Below, piece after piece: positions 24,604-34,287 of a DNA stretch of 64,000 nucleotides. Both the position numbers and the translations under genes were made by a program. Source of the DNA: Tautonia sp040717455 (GTDB lineage Bacteria; Planctomycetota; Planctomycetia; Isosphaerales; Isosphaeraceae); NCBI RefSeq assembly GCF_040717455.1, contig NZ_JBFEFH010000015.1, positions 62,001 through 126,000 on the forward strand. The letters run 5' to 3'. The notes beneath the pieces were generated by a model. It ran no database searches and was not told the origin of the DNA. It saw only the letters and a list, made by a program, of their open reading frames with translations. How positions within the stretch are numbered: the first letter of the stretch is position 1; each line of letters begins with the position of its first letter.

Positions 24604-25320
24604 ATGGGCACCTGGGACGGCTTGTTCTGCACCGACGAGGACATCGCGATCGAGGCGTCCAACGACTGGCCGCTCCTGTTCGCCGAGCCGATCCTGGCGA
24701 TCGGCCGGGACGGGGCGGTCGCGGCGGCCAGCCCCTGGGTGCTCGCCTCGCCCTCGAACGACTTCGAGGCGCAGGGGGTCGCCCCGGGGCACCTCTGTTT
24801 CCTGTCGGACCTCGGGGACGTGGCCGACGGGGCCGTGCCCTACCGGGACCAGCTCCTGGCCGTCGCGGCGGTCGCCGGGTCGATCATGACGCTCCGGCCA
24901 CTGGGCAGCTCGGGAGGGGGCGTCCCACCGGGGTTGCTCGGCGACCTGGCCTCGGTCCGGTTCCAGGTCTCGACGGCGCGGCCCCGGATCGACCGGGCCA
25001 CCGACTCGATCGCCCGGCACCTGCAGTTCCGGGGGCTGGGACCGTCGGTGGCGGGCCTGGACCTGCGCCGGGCGTGCGTCCTGAAGGTCTTGTGCCAGCG
25101 GTGCCGGGACCTGTCTCGCCTGATCGTCTCCGAGGAACGGAGCCAGTGGGCCGAGAAGGCGCGGATGTACTGCGAGGCGGCCGACGCGGAGCTGGGCGCG
25201 GTGCTCGCCTCCCAGGCGTCCCGTCCGGCCCGGGCGCGGCCCGCCTTCGGCATCCAGGAAGACGACTTCACCGGCCGTCCCCGGGAGTTCTGGGAGAAGG
25301 GGGGCAACCTTGGCTGGTGA
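24604..25320 (+). CDS. Head-completion/adaptor candidate
   Basis: A 238-residue protein. The N-terminal part (CTDEDIAIEASNDWPLLF, then DGAVAAASPWVLAS) is alpha/beta. The C-terminal half is helical (RDLSRLIVSEERSQWAEKARMYCEAADAELGAVLASQ). Its place between capsid and tail genes is typical for the head adaptor that extends the portal, but I do not recognise the family. Its end overlaps the next start by 11 nt. Confidence 0.6.
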   Translation: MGTWDGLFCTDEDIAIEASNDWPLLFAEPILAIGRDGAVAAASPWVLASPSNDFEAQGVAPGHLCFLSDLGDVADGAVPYRDQLLAVAAVAGSIMTLRPLGSSGGGVPPGLLGDLASVRFQVSTARPRIDRATDSIARHLQFRGLGPSVAGLDLRRACVLKVLCQRCRDLSRLIVSEERSQWAEKARMYCEAADAELGAVLASQASRPARARPAFGIQEDDFTGRPREFWEKGGNLGW

Positions 25321-25939
25321 CGCCGGCCCCGGCCCGGGGGACATCGAATACCGGATCTATGCCAACGACGGCGAAGGCGGGCCGATCGACCTGTCGGCGC
25401 CCTGGAAGACGACGCGCGCCGAGGACTCCGTCGCGGGGCCGTCGCTGACGCCCGACGCGCACTGGAGATTCCTGGTCCGGGCGTATGACCGGGACCTGGG
25501 CCTGGAAGAGGACGGGACCGACGCGGTCGTCGAGCTGATCACCGACGGCGACGGCAACGACGTGACGCTCCGGCCGAGGCCGGTGCAATTCGCGATGGCG
25601 ATGCCCGGCGAGGCGGGCGAGCTGGTCGTGCTCTGGTCCTCCCTCTGGGTCCGGGACGCCCGGGCGGCCTCGGAGTTCCGCGTCTGGGCGGCGGCCGACC
25701 CGGGCCCGATCGACTTCGACGCCCCCCCCTCGGCGGTCGTCCCGGTCCTGGGCGGCAAGGCCTCGTATCGGGTCACGGTGCCCGGCCTGACGCCGGGCCA
25801 GGCGTACCTGGTCGCCGTCCGGGCGGCCAACGCGGTCGCGGACGACGGGACCGCCGCGCCGGTCGCCGGCCAGGCGGGCGCGGCGGCCGCGACGGGCGAT
25901 GCCCCGGTCGCCGCGGCGGCCGACCCGTCCTTCGGATGA
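25310..25939 (+). CDS. Fibronectin-III-like virion protein
   Basis: A 209-residue protein that starts at TTG 25310 behind GAGAAGGGGGG, within the previous gene. Two beta-sandwich segments are apparent. The second has the FN3-like strand pattern YRVTVPGLTPGQAYLVAVRAANAVADDG. The tail is Ala-rich. FN3 modules on phage particles usually help weak cell-surface attachment. It opens a group of extra surface proteins inserted between the head-completion gene and the tail-terminator fusion. Confidence 0.6.
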   Translation: MAGDAGPGPGDIEYRIYANDGEGGPIDLSAPWKTTRAEDSVAGPSLTPDAHWRFLVRAYDRDLGLEEDGTDAVVELITDGDGNDVTLRPRPVQFAMAMPGEAGELVVLWSSLWVRDARAASEFRVWAAADPGPIDFDAPPSAVVPVLGGKASYRVTVPGLTPGQAYLVAVRAANAVADDGTAAPVAGQAGAAAATGDAPVAAAADPSFG

Positions 25940-25953
25940 GGAGACGCAACGCG

Positions 25954-26826
25954 ATGGGACTGGTGACATCGGCTCGGTTTCCCCGCCTGATCGGCGGGGG
26001 CGGGGACGCGACGACCTGGGCGGCGATCTCGGGGACGACGGGATCGCCGAGCGACACGACGGTCGACGGCCATCGGGTCCTGCGCTTCGAGGGCGCGGGC
26101 TCGGTCACCTTCGGCGGGGCCGGGCGCGTCGAATACGAGGTCATCGGCGGGGGCGGGTCGGGCGGGTGCCAGGTCGGCGGCGCGGGCGGCGGGGCCGGGC
26201 GCCGCAAGCGAGGCGTGCTCGAGGTGGCCCCCGGGACCTACACCGTGGAAGTCGGCGCGGGGGGGGCGGGCGCCTCGCTGAACAACCGCGGCAACGACGG
26301 CTCCCCGTCCCGCATCCTCTCGGGCGCCACCCCCCTGGTGGAGGCGATCGGCGGCGGCGGGGGCGGCGCCACGCAATTCACCAACAACGGGCTGAGCGGG
26401 CGCGACGGCGGCTCCGGCGGCGGCGGCCCCGGGAAGAATCCGGCCGGGTCCGGCGGCATCAATCCCGGCCTCGCCCTGCCGTCCGAGGTCATGGGCGAGG
26501 GCTTCGACGGCGGCCAGGGGCTGAATCAGGACGACGGGGCGCGGCGGGTCGGCGCGGGCGGCGGCGGGGCGGGCGGCCGGGGCCAGGACGCGACCGACGC
26601 CGTCTCGGGCTTCTCCCCGGGGCTCCCGGGCGGGCCCGGGGCGGCGGGCGAATGGCCCGGGGCGGCCGGCACCAATGCCCGGGGCGGCGACGGATGCCCG
26701 GCCCAGTTCTTCGGCGACCAGTCGGCCTCCACCAGCCCCGGCTACGGCTCGGGCGGCGGGGGCCGCCGGATCGCCCCGAGCGCCCCGGGCGCGGGCGGGG
26801 TCGTGGTGATCTGGGTCCGGGCGTGA
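25954..26826 (+). CDS. Glycine-rich virion protein
   Basis: A 290-residue protein, roughly one third Gly, beginning VTSARFPRLIGGGGDATTW and then a beta domain with long Gly runs (IGGGGSGGCQVGGAGGGAG, VEVGAGGAGASLNNRG). This is the pattern of glycine-rich receptor-binding or tail-tip domains in phages (polyglycine-II-like bundles). ATG 25954 is chosen, 10 nt after GAGGAG; an earlier ATG at 25936 overlaps the previous stop. It may form a surface appendage near the neck. Confidence 0.6.
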   Translation: MGLVTSARFPRLIGGGGDATTWAAISGTTGSPSDTTVDGHRVLRFEGAGSVTFGGAGRVEYEVIGGGGSGGCQVGGAGGGAGRRKRGVLEVAPGTYTVEVGAGGAGASLNNRGNDGSPSRILSGATPLVEAIGGGGGGATQFTNNGLSGRDGGSGGGGPGKNPAGSGGINPGLALPSEVMGEGFDGGQGLNQDDGARRVGAGGGGAGGRGQDATDAVSGFSPGLPGGPGAAGEWPGAAGTNARGGDGCPAQFFGDQSASTSPGYGSGGGGRRIAPSAPGAGGVVVIWVRA

Positions 26827-26842
26827 GGCGAGGCGAGGCGGG

Positions 26843-26862
26843 GGCCGGCCGCGCGGCCGGCC
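26843..26862. other. 20-bp perfect palindrome
   Basis: GGCCGGCC-GCGC-GGCCGGCC in the 75-nt gap after the glycine-rich gene. In RNA it would form an 8-bp hairpin with a GCGC loop. It lies among GGCGA direct repeats (26827-26840) and could be another transcript-punctuation hairpin or simple composition. Confidence 0.45.
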
Positions 26863-26901
26863 GGCGAGGCGATCGAGTCCAAGGCGGAAAGGCGGTGTGC
26901 G

Positions 26902-27303
26902 ATGGCGAATGTCGTTTACCCGAAGGCGCGGGAGCGGGCCCTGGGGACCGGGCTGAACCTGATGGCGGCCGACGTGAGGGCGCTGCTCGTCGATCTCGAC
27001 GAGTACACCTATGACGCCGCCCATGAATTCCTGAGCGACGTCCCGGCCGGGGCCCAGGTGTCCCATTCCGGGTTGCTGGCGAACAAGAGCCTCGCGGGGG
27101 GCGTGTTCGACTCGGACAACGCGAGCTTCCCGAGCGTCACCGGCAACGCGAGCGAGGCGCTGATCCTCTACGTCGACACCGGGGATCCGGCGACGAGCTA
27201 CCTGGTGACCTACCTGGACACGAACGTCACCGGGCTCCCGATCACGCCGGACGGGCGGAACATCCTGATCGGCGTCAACGAGAACGGCTGGATCCGCATC
27301 TGA
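26902..27303 (+). CDS. Phage virion-associated protein of a common small family
   Basis: A 133-residue protein. The pattern YPKARERALGTGLNLMAADVRALLVDLDEYTYDAAHEFLSDV, followed by a beta-rich half, is familiar from many tailed phages, where such genes lie beside fibre or neck genes, but the role is not established. Here it stands between the Gly-rich protein and the giant tail-terminator fusion, so it is probably part of the same surface assembly. Confidence 0.65.
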   Translation: MANVVYPKARERALGTGLNLMAADVRALLVDLDEYTYDAAHEFLSDVPAGAQVSHSGLLANKSLAGGVFDSDNASFPSVTGNASEALILYVDTGDPATSYLVTYLDTNVTGLPITPDGRNILIGVNENGWIRI

Positions 27304-27328
27304 GCGATCGGGACGGGGGGGTGCGAGC

Positions 27329-30300
27329 GTGTCGATCCTGCAAGACGACCGGGTCATCGAGGCGGCCCAGGCGGCCCTGGAGGCGACCGGGGCCTTCGAC
27401 CGCGTGCTCGAAGGGTCGCCCTGGAGCGCGCCGGCGGGCGACCGGGAGCGCGCGCTGGCCTGGGTCGAACTCGACGGCTATTCGACCGAGGCCCGGAGCG
27501 TCGATTACTCGACGCGGGTGATCCGCTATCGCCTCTGGATCACCAGCCGGTCCCAGGAACGGGACCATCGGCAGGACGGGAGGCGTCGGCTGGCGTCCCT
27601 GATCGAGGCGGCGCAGCAAGCGTTGACCCAGACGACGCTCGGCCTGGTCGGGGTCCAGCCGGCCCGGACGCGGGTCGACACCGGCGATTACGAGGTCCAG
27701 GTCACCGGCCCGTCCTTCACGGTCGAGATCGCCGGGCAGGTGTCGGTCACCCGGCCGGGGCGGGGGCGGGGCCAGTTCGGTCAGCAGGATCCGGCCCTCT
27801 TCCTGCCGGTCATCGACGCCTTCGCCGCGGCGAACCCGCCGACGGTCGGCCACGACTCGGCCCTCCTGCTGCCGGTCGTCCTGGCGACGGCCGAGGCCTA
27901 TCCGCCGGGCCTGGAGATCGACTCGACGCTCCTGCTGCCGGTCATCGACTCCCTCGCGGCGGCCTACCCGCCGACGGTCAGCCACGACTCGACGCTCACG
28001 CTGCCGGTGGTCGACTCCCTCGCCGTGGCCTACCCGCCGAGCCTGAGCGCCGAGCCGCTCCTGGGCCTGCCGGTGGTCGACGCCCTCGCCGTGGCGTACC
28101 CGCCGGGCGTGGCGTTCGAGGACGACCCGGGGGACCTGACCGGCGAATCGGAGTTGCTGGGCCGGGCGGTCGGCGGCGGCGGGGTGCCGTACTCGATCGA
28201 GAACGAGGTCATCATCGCCAAGGGCCCGTCGATCCTCCCGGCCGGCAGCACGGCGAACACGGTTGCGGCCTGGGTCGAGATCCCGGCCTCGATCGGCTGG
28301 CGCAGCGTCCGCTACACGATCGTCTCGGTCGGCGAGCCGGGCGGCGACGAGGCGCCGGTCGTGCTCGACTACGACCACAACCGGGTCGTGCGGTTCATGG
28401 TCGAGCTGGCCGGGGGGGGCACCGCGTCGGTGACGCGGTCCTCGGGCGTGGCGACCGACGACCTGAACCTGGTCGTGGCGGTCCGGGACGGCAACACGCT
28501 GCGCCTGAGCATCAACGGCAGCGCGTTCTCGACGGCGACCGGGGCCGGGACGGACCCGATCGCGAGCACCGAGACCTGGCTGGGCGGCCTGCTGACGGCG
28601 AGTTGGCCGCATCAGTCGCTCTTCGGCGGCCTGCAGCGGGTCATGGCCTGGGACCGTGCCCTCACCGAGGCGGACGTCGCGGGACTCTTCGCCGCGGGGC
28701 CGGGGGCGACGGCCGAGGCCCCCCCCGTGGCCGGCCCGATCGCCTGGGTCGAGCCGTATGCCTGGCGGTTCGCCGACCGGGCCGACCCGGGCCGCCTCTT
28801 CCGGTTCGACCACGTCCCGATCGACGGGTTCCGGAGGCCGTCGTCCGGGGGCCTCGCCGGGGAGTGCCACGTCAACCAGTATGCCACGTCGGTCCCCCTG
28901 GGAGGCCGGACCTGGTCGTCGTCCTACGCGACGGCGCCGGTGCTCCGCGACCCCCCGAGGCGGCTCGACCTGGCCGGCGTCTGCTCGATGGCGTCCGAGG
29001 GGGCCGCGATCTCGGGCCGGTCGAGCTGGGACTGGCTCATCCAGGGGTTCTTCCCGAGCCCCGCGGCGACCGCCGAGCAGTGGTACGGCGAGGTCGCCGA
29101 GGACGGCTCCGGGCTGCGGATCTCGGTCCGGCCGGACGGCCGGGTCGCCCTGGATTACTTCGGGCCGGCGGGGGATCCCCTGGAGTCGATCGTCTCGGAC
29201 GACTCGGTCTACGGCAGGCGGGAGATCCTGGGCTCGACCGGGACGGACGTCACGATCGACACGCGCCAGGTCACGCGCATGGAGCTGGACGTCGGGCCGG
29301 GCCACCGGTTCGCGTCGGACGACCTGATCCGGATCGAGGGGGACCCGGCCTATCCCGACGAGATGCCGGTCACCGAGACGGACCCGGAGGCCGGCTGGAT
29401 CCGGTTCCTCGCCTTCGGCGGGCACGGGCTGACCCCGCCGGCCGTCGGGGCCGAGGCGGTCGCGACCGGCCGGGTCGGCGCGCCGCGCAACACCACGGGG
29501 GGCACGACGAGCGGGCTGGCCGACGACCGGGTCGGGTGGGTCCCCGAGTCGCGATGGCTCCCGCTCCGGGTCTCGCGGCGGGGGGACGCGGTGACCTTCG
29601 CGGCCCGCGGCCGGGAGATCGGCGCGACGACCGCGGCCGGGCTGCCCCTCGGCCCGACCGGCGAGCAGACCCCCGGGCGCGCCGTCGGCTTCGACGGCGC
29701 CGGCCAGTCGCTCTCGGCCGCCAGCAACGCCTCGGTCCAGGCGGGCGACGGCGACTGGGGATGGTCCGGCTGGATCCGGCTCGACTCGAAGGCCAGCAAC
29801 TTCGGGATCGCGGGCAAGGGGGTCGCGACCGGCGACCGGGAATGGCAGCTCTTCTACTCGGCCAGCGACGTGCTCCGCTTCCTGGTCGCCGGCAGCGGCG
29901 GCGCGAACCGGGGGGAGGTCGACGCCGCCGGGCTGGGCAGCCCCCCGCTGGGCACCTGGCTCTTCGTGTCGGCCTGGCACGACGCGGCGGCGCAGACCGT
30001 CAACATCCGGGTCGACGACAACCCGCCGAACGCGGCGGCCACGACCGGGACGCTCCGGACGGCGAGCGGGCCGTTCCGGCTGGGCGCGGGGGGATCGATC
30101 GCCGGCACGATGTTCGGGAGGATGGACAACGTCGCCTGGTACAAGGCCCCGCCCGGGGGGATCGGCTCCCGGATCGCGGAGCTGCACGAGTTCCTCTACA
30201 ACGGCGGCGCGGGTCGCCGCTACGAGGAACTCAGCGGCGCCCAGAAGGCCGACTTCGGCCTCGTCTCCTGGTGGGACCTGGACGAGGAGGGCGGCGCGAG

Positions 30301-33300
30301 GCAGGATCGCCACGGGGCGAACCACCTGGCCGCCGACGGGGAACCGACGGCCGTCGACGGCGTGGCCGGGGCGGCGGCCAACCCGGTGACGAGCTACCTG
30401 GGGGTCGACCCGGGTTCGGACCTGGCGGCGCCGACCGGGGACCTGATGCGGCTGGCGACCGGCGAGGGCTGGGCCGACGCGGAGATCGCGCAGGCCGAGG
30501 CCAGGGCGTCGGCGATCGTCACCTGCCGGGACGCCGAGCTGGACCGCCGGAGCCTCGTCGACCTGGCCGAGCTGCCCGCGCTGGACCGGGAGTGGCTCGC
30601 CCACTACCCGGTCGAGCTGGCGTTCCGGGACGCCGCCACGGGCGAGGTCGTGGGCGAGGCGCACCCGACCACCGGCCAGGCCTACGGGCGGCCGACCGGC
30701 TTCGCCGCCTACGTCCAGCTCGGGGGCCGCGACCTGGCCGGCGACCGCTCGTATGTGTGCGAGGTCACGGTCTTCGACCGCCCCTACAATGCCGACTTCT
30801 CGCCGCGATCCCCGGCCGTCCTGTTCCACGGCGCCGTCGCGACGATCACCCGGGGGCCGCTCGACGGGCGTTGGGTCACCAAATACGTCGACCCGACGCA
30901 TCCGGACGCGCTCAACAGCGCCTGGAACGACGGCACGGACCCGTCGCAGCCGCTCGGCTCGGTCACCTGGGCGGCCCGGTCGGCGGGGATCTACACCCGG
31001 GTCGTGCTGGCCCCGGTCGACTTCGTGGCCGCCGGGGCGATCAACGGCGGGATCGGCATGGACTGGCCGAGCAGCAACCCCAACCGCATGGTCGGGCCGT
31101 CGCGGCTGGAGACGGCGGCCGTCGGGGACTTCGCCGAGGTCGGCGCCTGGCGGGTGAAGGCCGGCAATTACATGCTGGCGATCCACGGGCTGTCCTCGGT
31201 GACCGAGAACGCCTACGACAGCATCGTCATGCAGATCGGGACGCCGAGCCAGTCGGCCGGGCAGAACGCCCTGATCGAGGTGGCCGACTGCCGGATCGTG
31301 TCCAATCGCATCCACTGCCGCGTCTTCGGCTCGGACGACGTCTCCCTGCACTGGGGCGGCTTCGACCGGATCGAGCACCGCCCGAACGCCGCCAGCCCGG
31401 GCAACAGCTACGGCTACTTCGTCGAGATCCCGGGCCGGCACGCGGCCTGGACGCGGCTGCAGCTCGCGATCCAGAACGACACCCAGCACCCGCTCCGGGT
31501 GATGGGGTGCCACGGGATCGTCCTCGGGCACTGGCCGCCCCGGGACACGACCAATTACGGGTCCAGCTTCCGGACGATCACGCTCCGGCAGCAGGTCAGC
31601 CACGCCAACGTCTACGACATGGCGTACCAGGGCTGGCACCTCTGGAACGACTCGACCCCCTGGTCGACGCTCCCGGCCGACCGCTGGCGGGTCGAGCGCG
31701 GGCAGTTCGGCCAGTTCCAGTTCGACCCGGCCTCGGGCCTGGCCTTCGCGCACCTGCACCTGCGGGTCAACCCGCTGAACTTCAAGGCGATCAACAGCAC
31801 CGGCGAGCAGCCGCACTACGTCACCCGGCGGCGCAACGTCGCGGTCGGCCTGCAGCACAACGGGTTCCTCACGAACACGGACACGCGGTTCGACGCCTGG
31901 CCGACGTCCGGGCCGTCCGCCAACCGCCAGGCGGCCGGGGGCGACTTCGCCCCGGCCTCGGCGCCGGGCGTGGCGCTGGCGGCCGGCCTCGGGTCGGGCC
32001 GGGTGGCCTTCCAGGCGGGCGGCTACCCGCTCGGGGGCACGACGGGCGCGCCGATCCGGATGCAGTGGCAACGCCGGGCCGAGGGGTCCGGCGACTGGAC
32101 GACGATCGACGGCGTCGGCGCCGCCTACGGGACCGACCGGCCCGGCCCGGGGACCTGGGTCTACCGGACCCGCGTCGTCGACCCGGCCGGCGTCGAGCTG
32201 GCCGTCGGCGCGGAGTCGGACCCGGTGGCCGTCGCGGTCGCCGAGGCCGGCGACGGCCCGGCCCCCATGGCGCTGGGGACCGGCCTCCCCCCGCTGCACT
32301 ACTATTCGCCGGACGGCGCCCTGGTCGACGTGGCGAAGCAAGGGACCTCGACGTGGGAGCTGAAGGGGCCGGAGAGCGACTCCGAGGACCGGCCGGCGAA
32401 GGACGCCAACGGCTACCCGATCGGGATGGGGAATCTCGACCCGGCGAACTATTACCGCACGGCCCCGTTCCTGAACGCGGGCGGGCTTTACCCGACCGGC
32501 ACCTACCGGATGCGGTTCGCCGGCACCGGCCGGGTCCAGGTGCGGAATCGGGGGAACGTCGTGCTCGACACGACGGAGTCGGGCGCCCTCCACGACGTCG
32601 TCGTCTCCGCCGCGAACAACACCGGCCTGGAGCTGCGCATCTACGAGTCCGACCCGCTCGACCACGTCACGGCGGTCAACCTCTACCTGCCCGGCCAGTG
32701 GGGCGACGGGGTCGCCTTCGCGGACAGCGACGTGCCCCGGCCCTGGTCGCCGGCGATCCTCGCCCGGGCCACGCCGTTCGACACGTTCCGGATGATGGAC
32801 CCGCTGCAGACCAACAGCCAGTCCCTCGTCCAGGAGTGGGACGACCGGGCCCGGCTCGGCGCCATGCAGACGGGCGACCGGGGCGTCGCGCCGGAGCTGG
32901 CCCTCCGCCTGGCGATGCAGGCCGGGCGGACCCCCTGGATCAACCTCGGCCACCTGACGACCGAGGACTACGCCTTCGAGTTCGGCGCCCTGGCCCTGGC
33001 CCTGGGCGTCCCCGCGATCGTCCTGGAGTACACCAACGAGCCCTGGAACCAGACGTTCCAGCAGCATAGTTTCCTGGTGCATTTCGGGACCTGGCCGAGC
33101 CAGTACCAGCGGCATTACGCCGACCGGGCCATCAAGCGGTTCGAGGCGTTCATCGCCGGGTTCGGCGGCAACCGGGCCGCCGTCACCCGGGTCGCGGCCT
33201 GGCAGCGGGCCAACCCGGCGATGACGCGCACGGTCCTCGGCTACTTCGAGCTGCACGACGAGATGATCCGGGGGCCGGCGGCGGACGGCGGGTACGACCT

Positions 33301-34261
33301 GATCTCGGTCGACGCCTACTGGGGCCACGAGTTCCCGGCCGAGTCGACGGGCGTCCCCGACGCCCAGATCGAGCAATTCTACCGCGACTGGATCCCGGGG
33401 GAGCTGGAGGAGAACCTGACCCCGGCGATCCCCGCCCTGCGCGCGGAGAAGGAGTGGACGCTGGGCCGGACGATCAGACTGGACGCCTACGAGGCGGGCC
33501 CGCACGACGTGCCGACGCGGGGCGGCGGCGTCCTCGACCCGGCCCTGGCCGACCTGCACCGGTCCGAGGCGATGTACGAGGCCGTCCTCGGGGCCCTGAC
33601 GCGGATGGAGGCGCTCGGCTGGGACCGGGCGGTCATGTACTACCTGGCCGGCCGCATCTCGCAGTGGGGGGCCTGGGGCCTCCTGGAGTGGATCTCCCAG
33701 GACCCGGCCGAGGCCCCGAAGTACCGGGCCTGCATGGACTTCCTCGCCGGCCAGCGGCTCGTGCTCGGGGCCGCCGCGACGGCACCGGCGCGGCCGGCCT
33801 GGCTGGGCGAGGACTTCGACGAGGTCCCCGGGACCGAGGCGATCGCGGTCGCCGGCGGCCCCGGATACGCCGAGGCGGGGGCCTGGACGACGTCCGGCGT
33901 GGCCAGCTATTCGGGGGCCAGCCGCTACGCGGATCCGGGACCGCCCGGGGCCTCGGCCTCGTTCGCGTTCGAGGGGCTGACGCCGGGGGCCTGGCACCTG
34001 GTGATGATCTCCTGGTCGGCGGCGTCGAACCGGGCGAGCAACGCGCCCTGGTCGGTCGAGGACGGGACGGGCCGGGTCCTGGCCACGCGACGGATCGACC
34101 AGCGATTCCCGGTGCAACGCTACGTCGCGGGGGCCGCGACCTGGCACGTCCTGGCCGCCGTGGCCTCGGGGGACCCGACGCTGGTCGTGCGGGTGACGAA
34201 TGACGCGGACGGCCTGGTGATCGCGGACGCCTGCCGGGTGGTCCGCGCCGTCCGGACCTGA
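27329..34261 (+). CDS. Giant tail-terminator/receptor-binding fusion with LamG-like and glycosidase-like domains
   Basis: A 2310-residue protein. Residues 1-145 resemble a tail terminator (short helices, then YRLWITSRSQERD and a beta pair) and the gene lies exactly where the terminator is expected, before the tail tube. Five 22-residue repeats follow (154-263). Then come concanavalin/LamG-like regions (about 290-460 and 790-1020), a beta-helix-like section (about 1150-1520), and a C-terminal hydrolase-like domain (about 1640-2160) containing IVLEYTNEPWNQTF, a glycoside hydrolase-type catalytic Asn-Glu motif. A final jelly-roll-like domain ends it. It probably forms neck appendages that bind and cut host surface polysaccharide. 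Confidence 0.7.
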   Translation: MSILQDDRVIEAAQAALEATGAFDRVLEGSPWSAPAGDRERALAWVELDGYSTEARSVDYSTRVIRYRLWITSRSQERDHRQDGRRRLASLIEAAQQALTQTTLGLVGVQPARTRVDTGDYEVQVTGPSFTVEIAGQVSVTRPGRGRGQFGQQDPALFLPVIDAFAAANPPTVGHDSALLLPVVLATAEAYPPGLEIDSTLLLPVIDSLAAAYPPTVSHDSTLTLPVVDSLAVAYPPSLSAEPLLGLPVVDALAVAYPPGVAFEDDPGDLTGESELLGRAVGGGGVPYSIENEVIIAKGPSILPAGSTANTVAAWVEIPASIGWRSVRYTIVSVGEPGGDEAPVVLDYDHNRVVRFMVELAGGGTASVTRSSGVATDDLNLVVAVRDGNTLRLSINGSAFSTATGAGTDPIASTETWLGGLLTASWPHQSLFGGLQRVMAWDRALTEADVAGLFAAGPGATAEAPPVAGPIAWVEPYAWRFADRADPGRLFRFDHVPIDGFRRPSSGGLAGECHVNQYATSVPLGGRTWSSSYATAPVLRDPPRRLDLAGVCSMASEGAAISGRSSWDWLIQGFFPSPAATAEQWYGEVAEDGSGLRISVRPDGRVALDYFGPAGDPLESIVSDDSVYGRREILGSTGTDVTIDTRQVTRMELDVGPGHRFASDDLIRIEGDPAYPDEMPVTETDPEAGWIRFLAFGGHGLTPPAVGAEAVATGRVGAPRNTTGGTTSGLADDRVGWVPESRWLPLRVSRRGDAVTFAARGREIGATTAAGLPLGPTGEQTPGRAVGFDGAGQSLSAASNASVQAGDGDWGWSGWIRLDSKASNFGIAGKGVATGDREWQLFYSASDVLRFLVAGSGGANRGEVDAAGLGSPPLGTWLFVSAWHDAAAQTVNIRVDDNPPNAAATTGTLRTASGPFRLGAGGSIAGTMFGRMDNVAWYKAPPGGIGSRIAELHEFLYNGGAGRRYEELSGAQKADFGLVSWWDLDEEGGARQDRHGANHLAADGEPTAVDGVAGAAANPVTSYLGVDPGSDLAAPTGDLMRLATGEGWADAEIAQAEARASAIVTCRDAELDRRSLVDLAELPALDREWLAHYPVELAFRDAATGEVVGEAHPTTGQAYGRPTGFAAYVQLGGRDLAGDRSYVCEVTVFDRPYNADFSPRSPAVLFHGAVATITRGPLDGRWVTKYVDPTHPDALNSAWNDGTDPSQPLGSVTWAARSAGIYTRVVLAPVDFVAAGAINGGIGMDWPSSNPNRMVGPSRLETAAVGDFAEVGAWRVKAGNYMLAIHGLSSVTENAYDSIVMQIGTPSQSAGQNALIEVADCRIVSNRIHCRVFGSDDVSLHWGGFDRIEHRPNAASPGNSYGYFVEIPGRHAAWTRLQLAIQNDTQHPLRVMGCHGIVLGHWPPRDTTNYGSSFRTITLRQQVSHANVYDMAYQGWHLWNDSTPWSTLPADRWRVERGQFGQFQFDPASGLAFAHLHLRVNPLNFKAINSTGEQPHYVTRRRNVAVGLQHNGFLTNTDTRFDAWPTSGPSANRQAAGGDFAPASAPGVALAAGLGSGRVAFQAGGYPLGGTTGAPIRMQWQRRAEGSGDWTTIDGVGAAYGTDRPGPGTWVYRTRVVDPAGVELAVGAESDPVAVAVAEAGDGPAPMALGTGLPPLHYYSPDGALVDVAKQGTSTWELKGPESDSEDRPAKDANGYPIGMGNLDPANYYRTAPFLNAGGLYPTGTYRMRFAGTGRVQVRNRGNVVLDTTESGALHDVVVSAANNTGLELRIYESDPLDHVTAVNLYLPGQWGDGVAFADSDVPRPWSPAILARATPFDTFRMMDPLQTNSQSLVQEWDDRARLGAMQTGDRGVAPELALRLAMQAGRTPWINLGHLTTEDYAFEFGALALALGVPAIVLEYTNEPWNQTFQQHSFLVHFGTWPSQYQRHYADRAIKRFEAFIAGFGGNRAAVTRVAAWQRANPAMTRTVLGYFELHDEMIRGPAADGGYDLISVDAYWGHEFPAESTGVPDAQIEQFYRDWIPGELEENLTPAIPALRAEKEWTLGRTIRLDAYEAGPHDVPTRGGGVLDPALADLHRSEAMYEAVLGALTRMEALGWDRAVMYYLAGRISQWGAWGLLEWISQDPAEAPKYRACMDFLAGQRLVLGAAATAPARPAWLGEDFDEVPGTEAIAVAGGPGYAEAGAWTTSGVASYSGASRYADPGPPGASASFAFEGLTPGAWHLVMISWSAASNRASNAPWSVEDGTGRVLATRRIDQRFPVQRYVAGAATWHVLAAVASGDPTLVVRVTNDADGLVIADACRVVRAVRT
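27788..28117 (+). repeat. Five 66-bp (22-residue) coding repeats
   Basis: Five successive units starting at residues 154, 176, 198, 220 and 242 of the giant tail protein share the pattern D-S-x-L-x-L-P-V-x-D-x-x-A-x-A-Y-P-P. The DNA repeats are imperfect, with synonymous differences, so the array is old enough to have drifted. It links the terminator-like head of the protein to its first surface domain and probably forms an extended stalk. Confidence 0.8.
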
Positions 34262-34287
34262 GCGCGAACCTGAACGGGAGGATCGAC

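Noticed and set aside
27275..34147. A 2290-codon open frame on the minus strand opposite the giant tail gene
   Set aside because: It mirrors the plus-strand gene almost exactly, is extremely Arg/Pro/Gly/Asp-rich without domain patterns, and is the expected antisense shadow of a G+C-biased coding sequence.
27329..34261. Diversity-generating retroelement acting on the large tail protein
   Set aside because: No reverse transcriptase gene and no template/variable repeat pair with adenine-biased differences were seen anywhere in the window.
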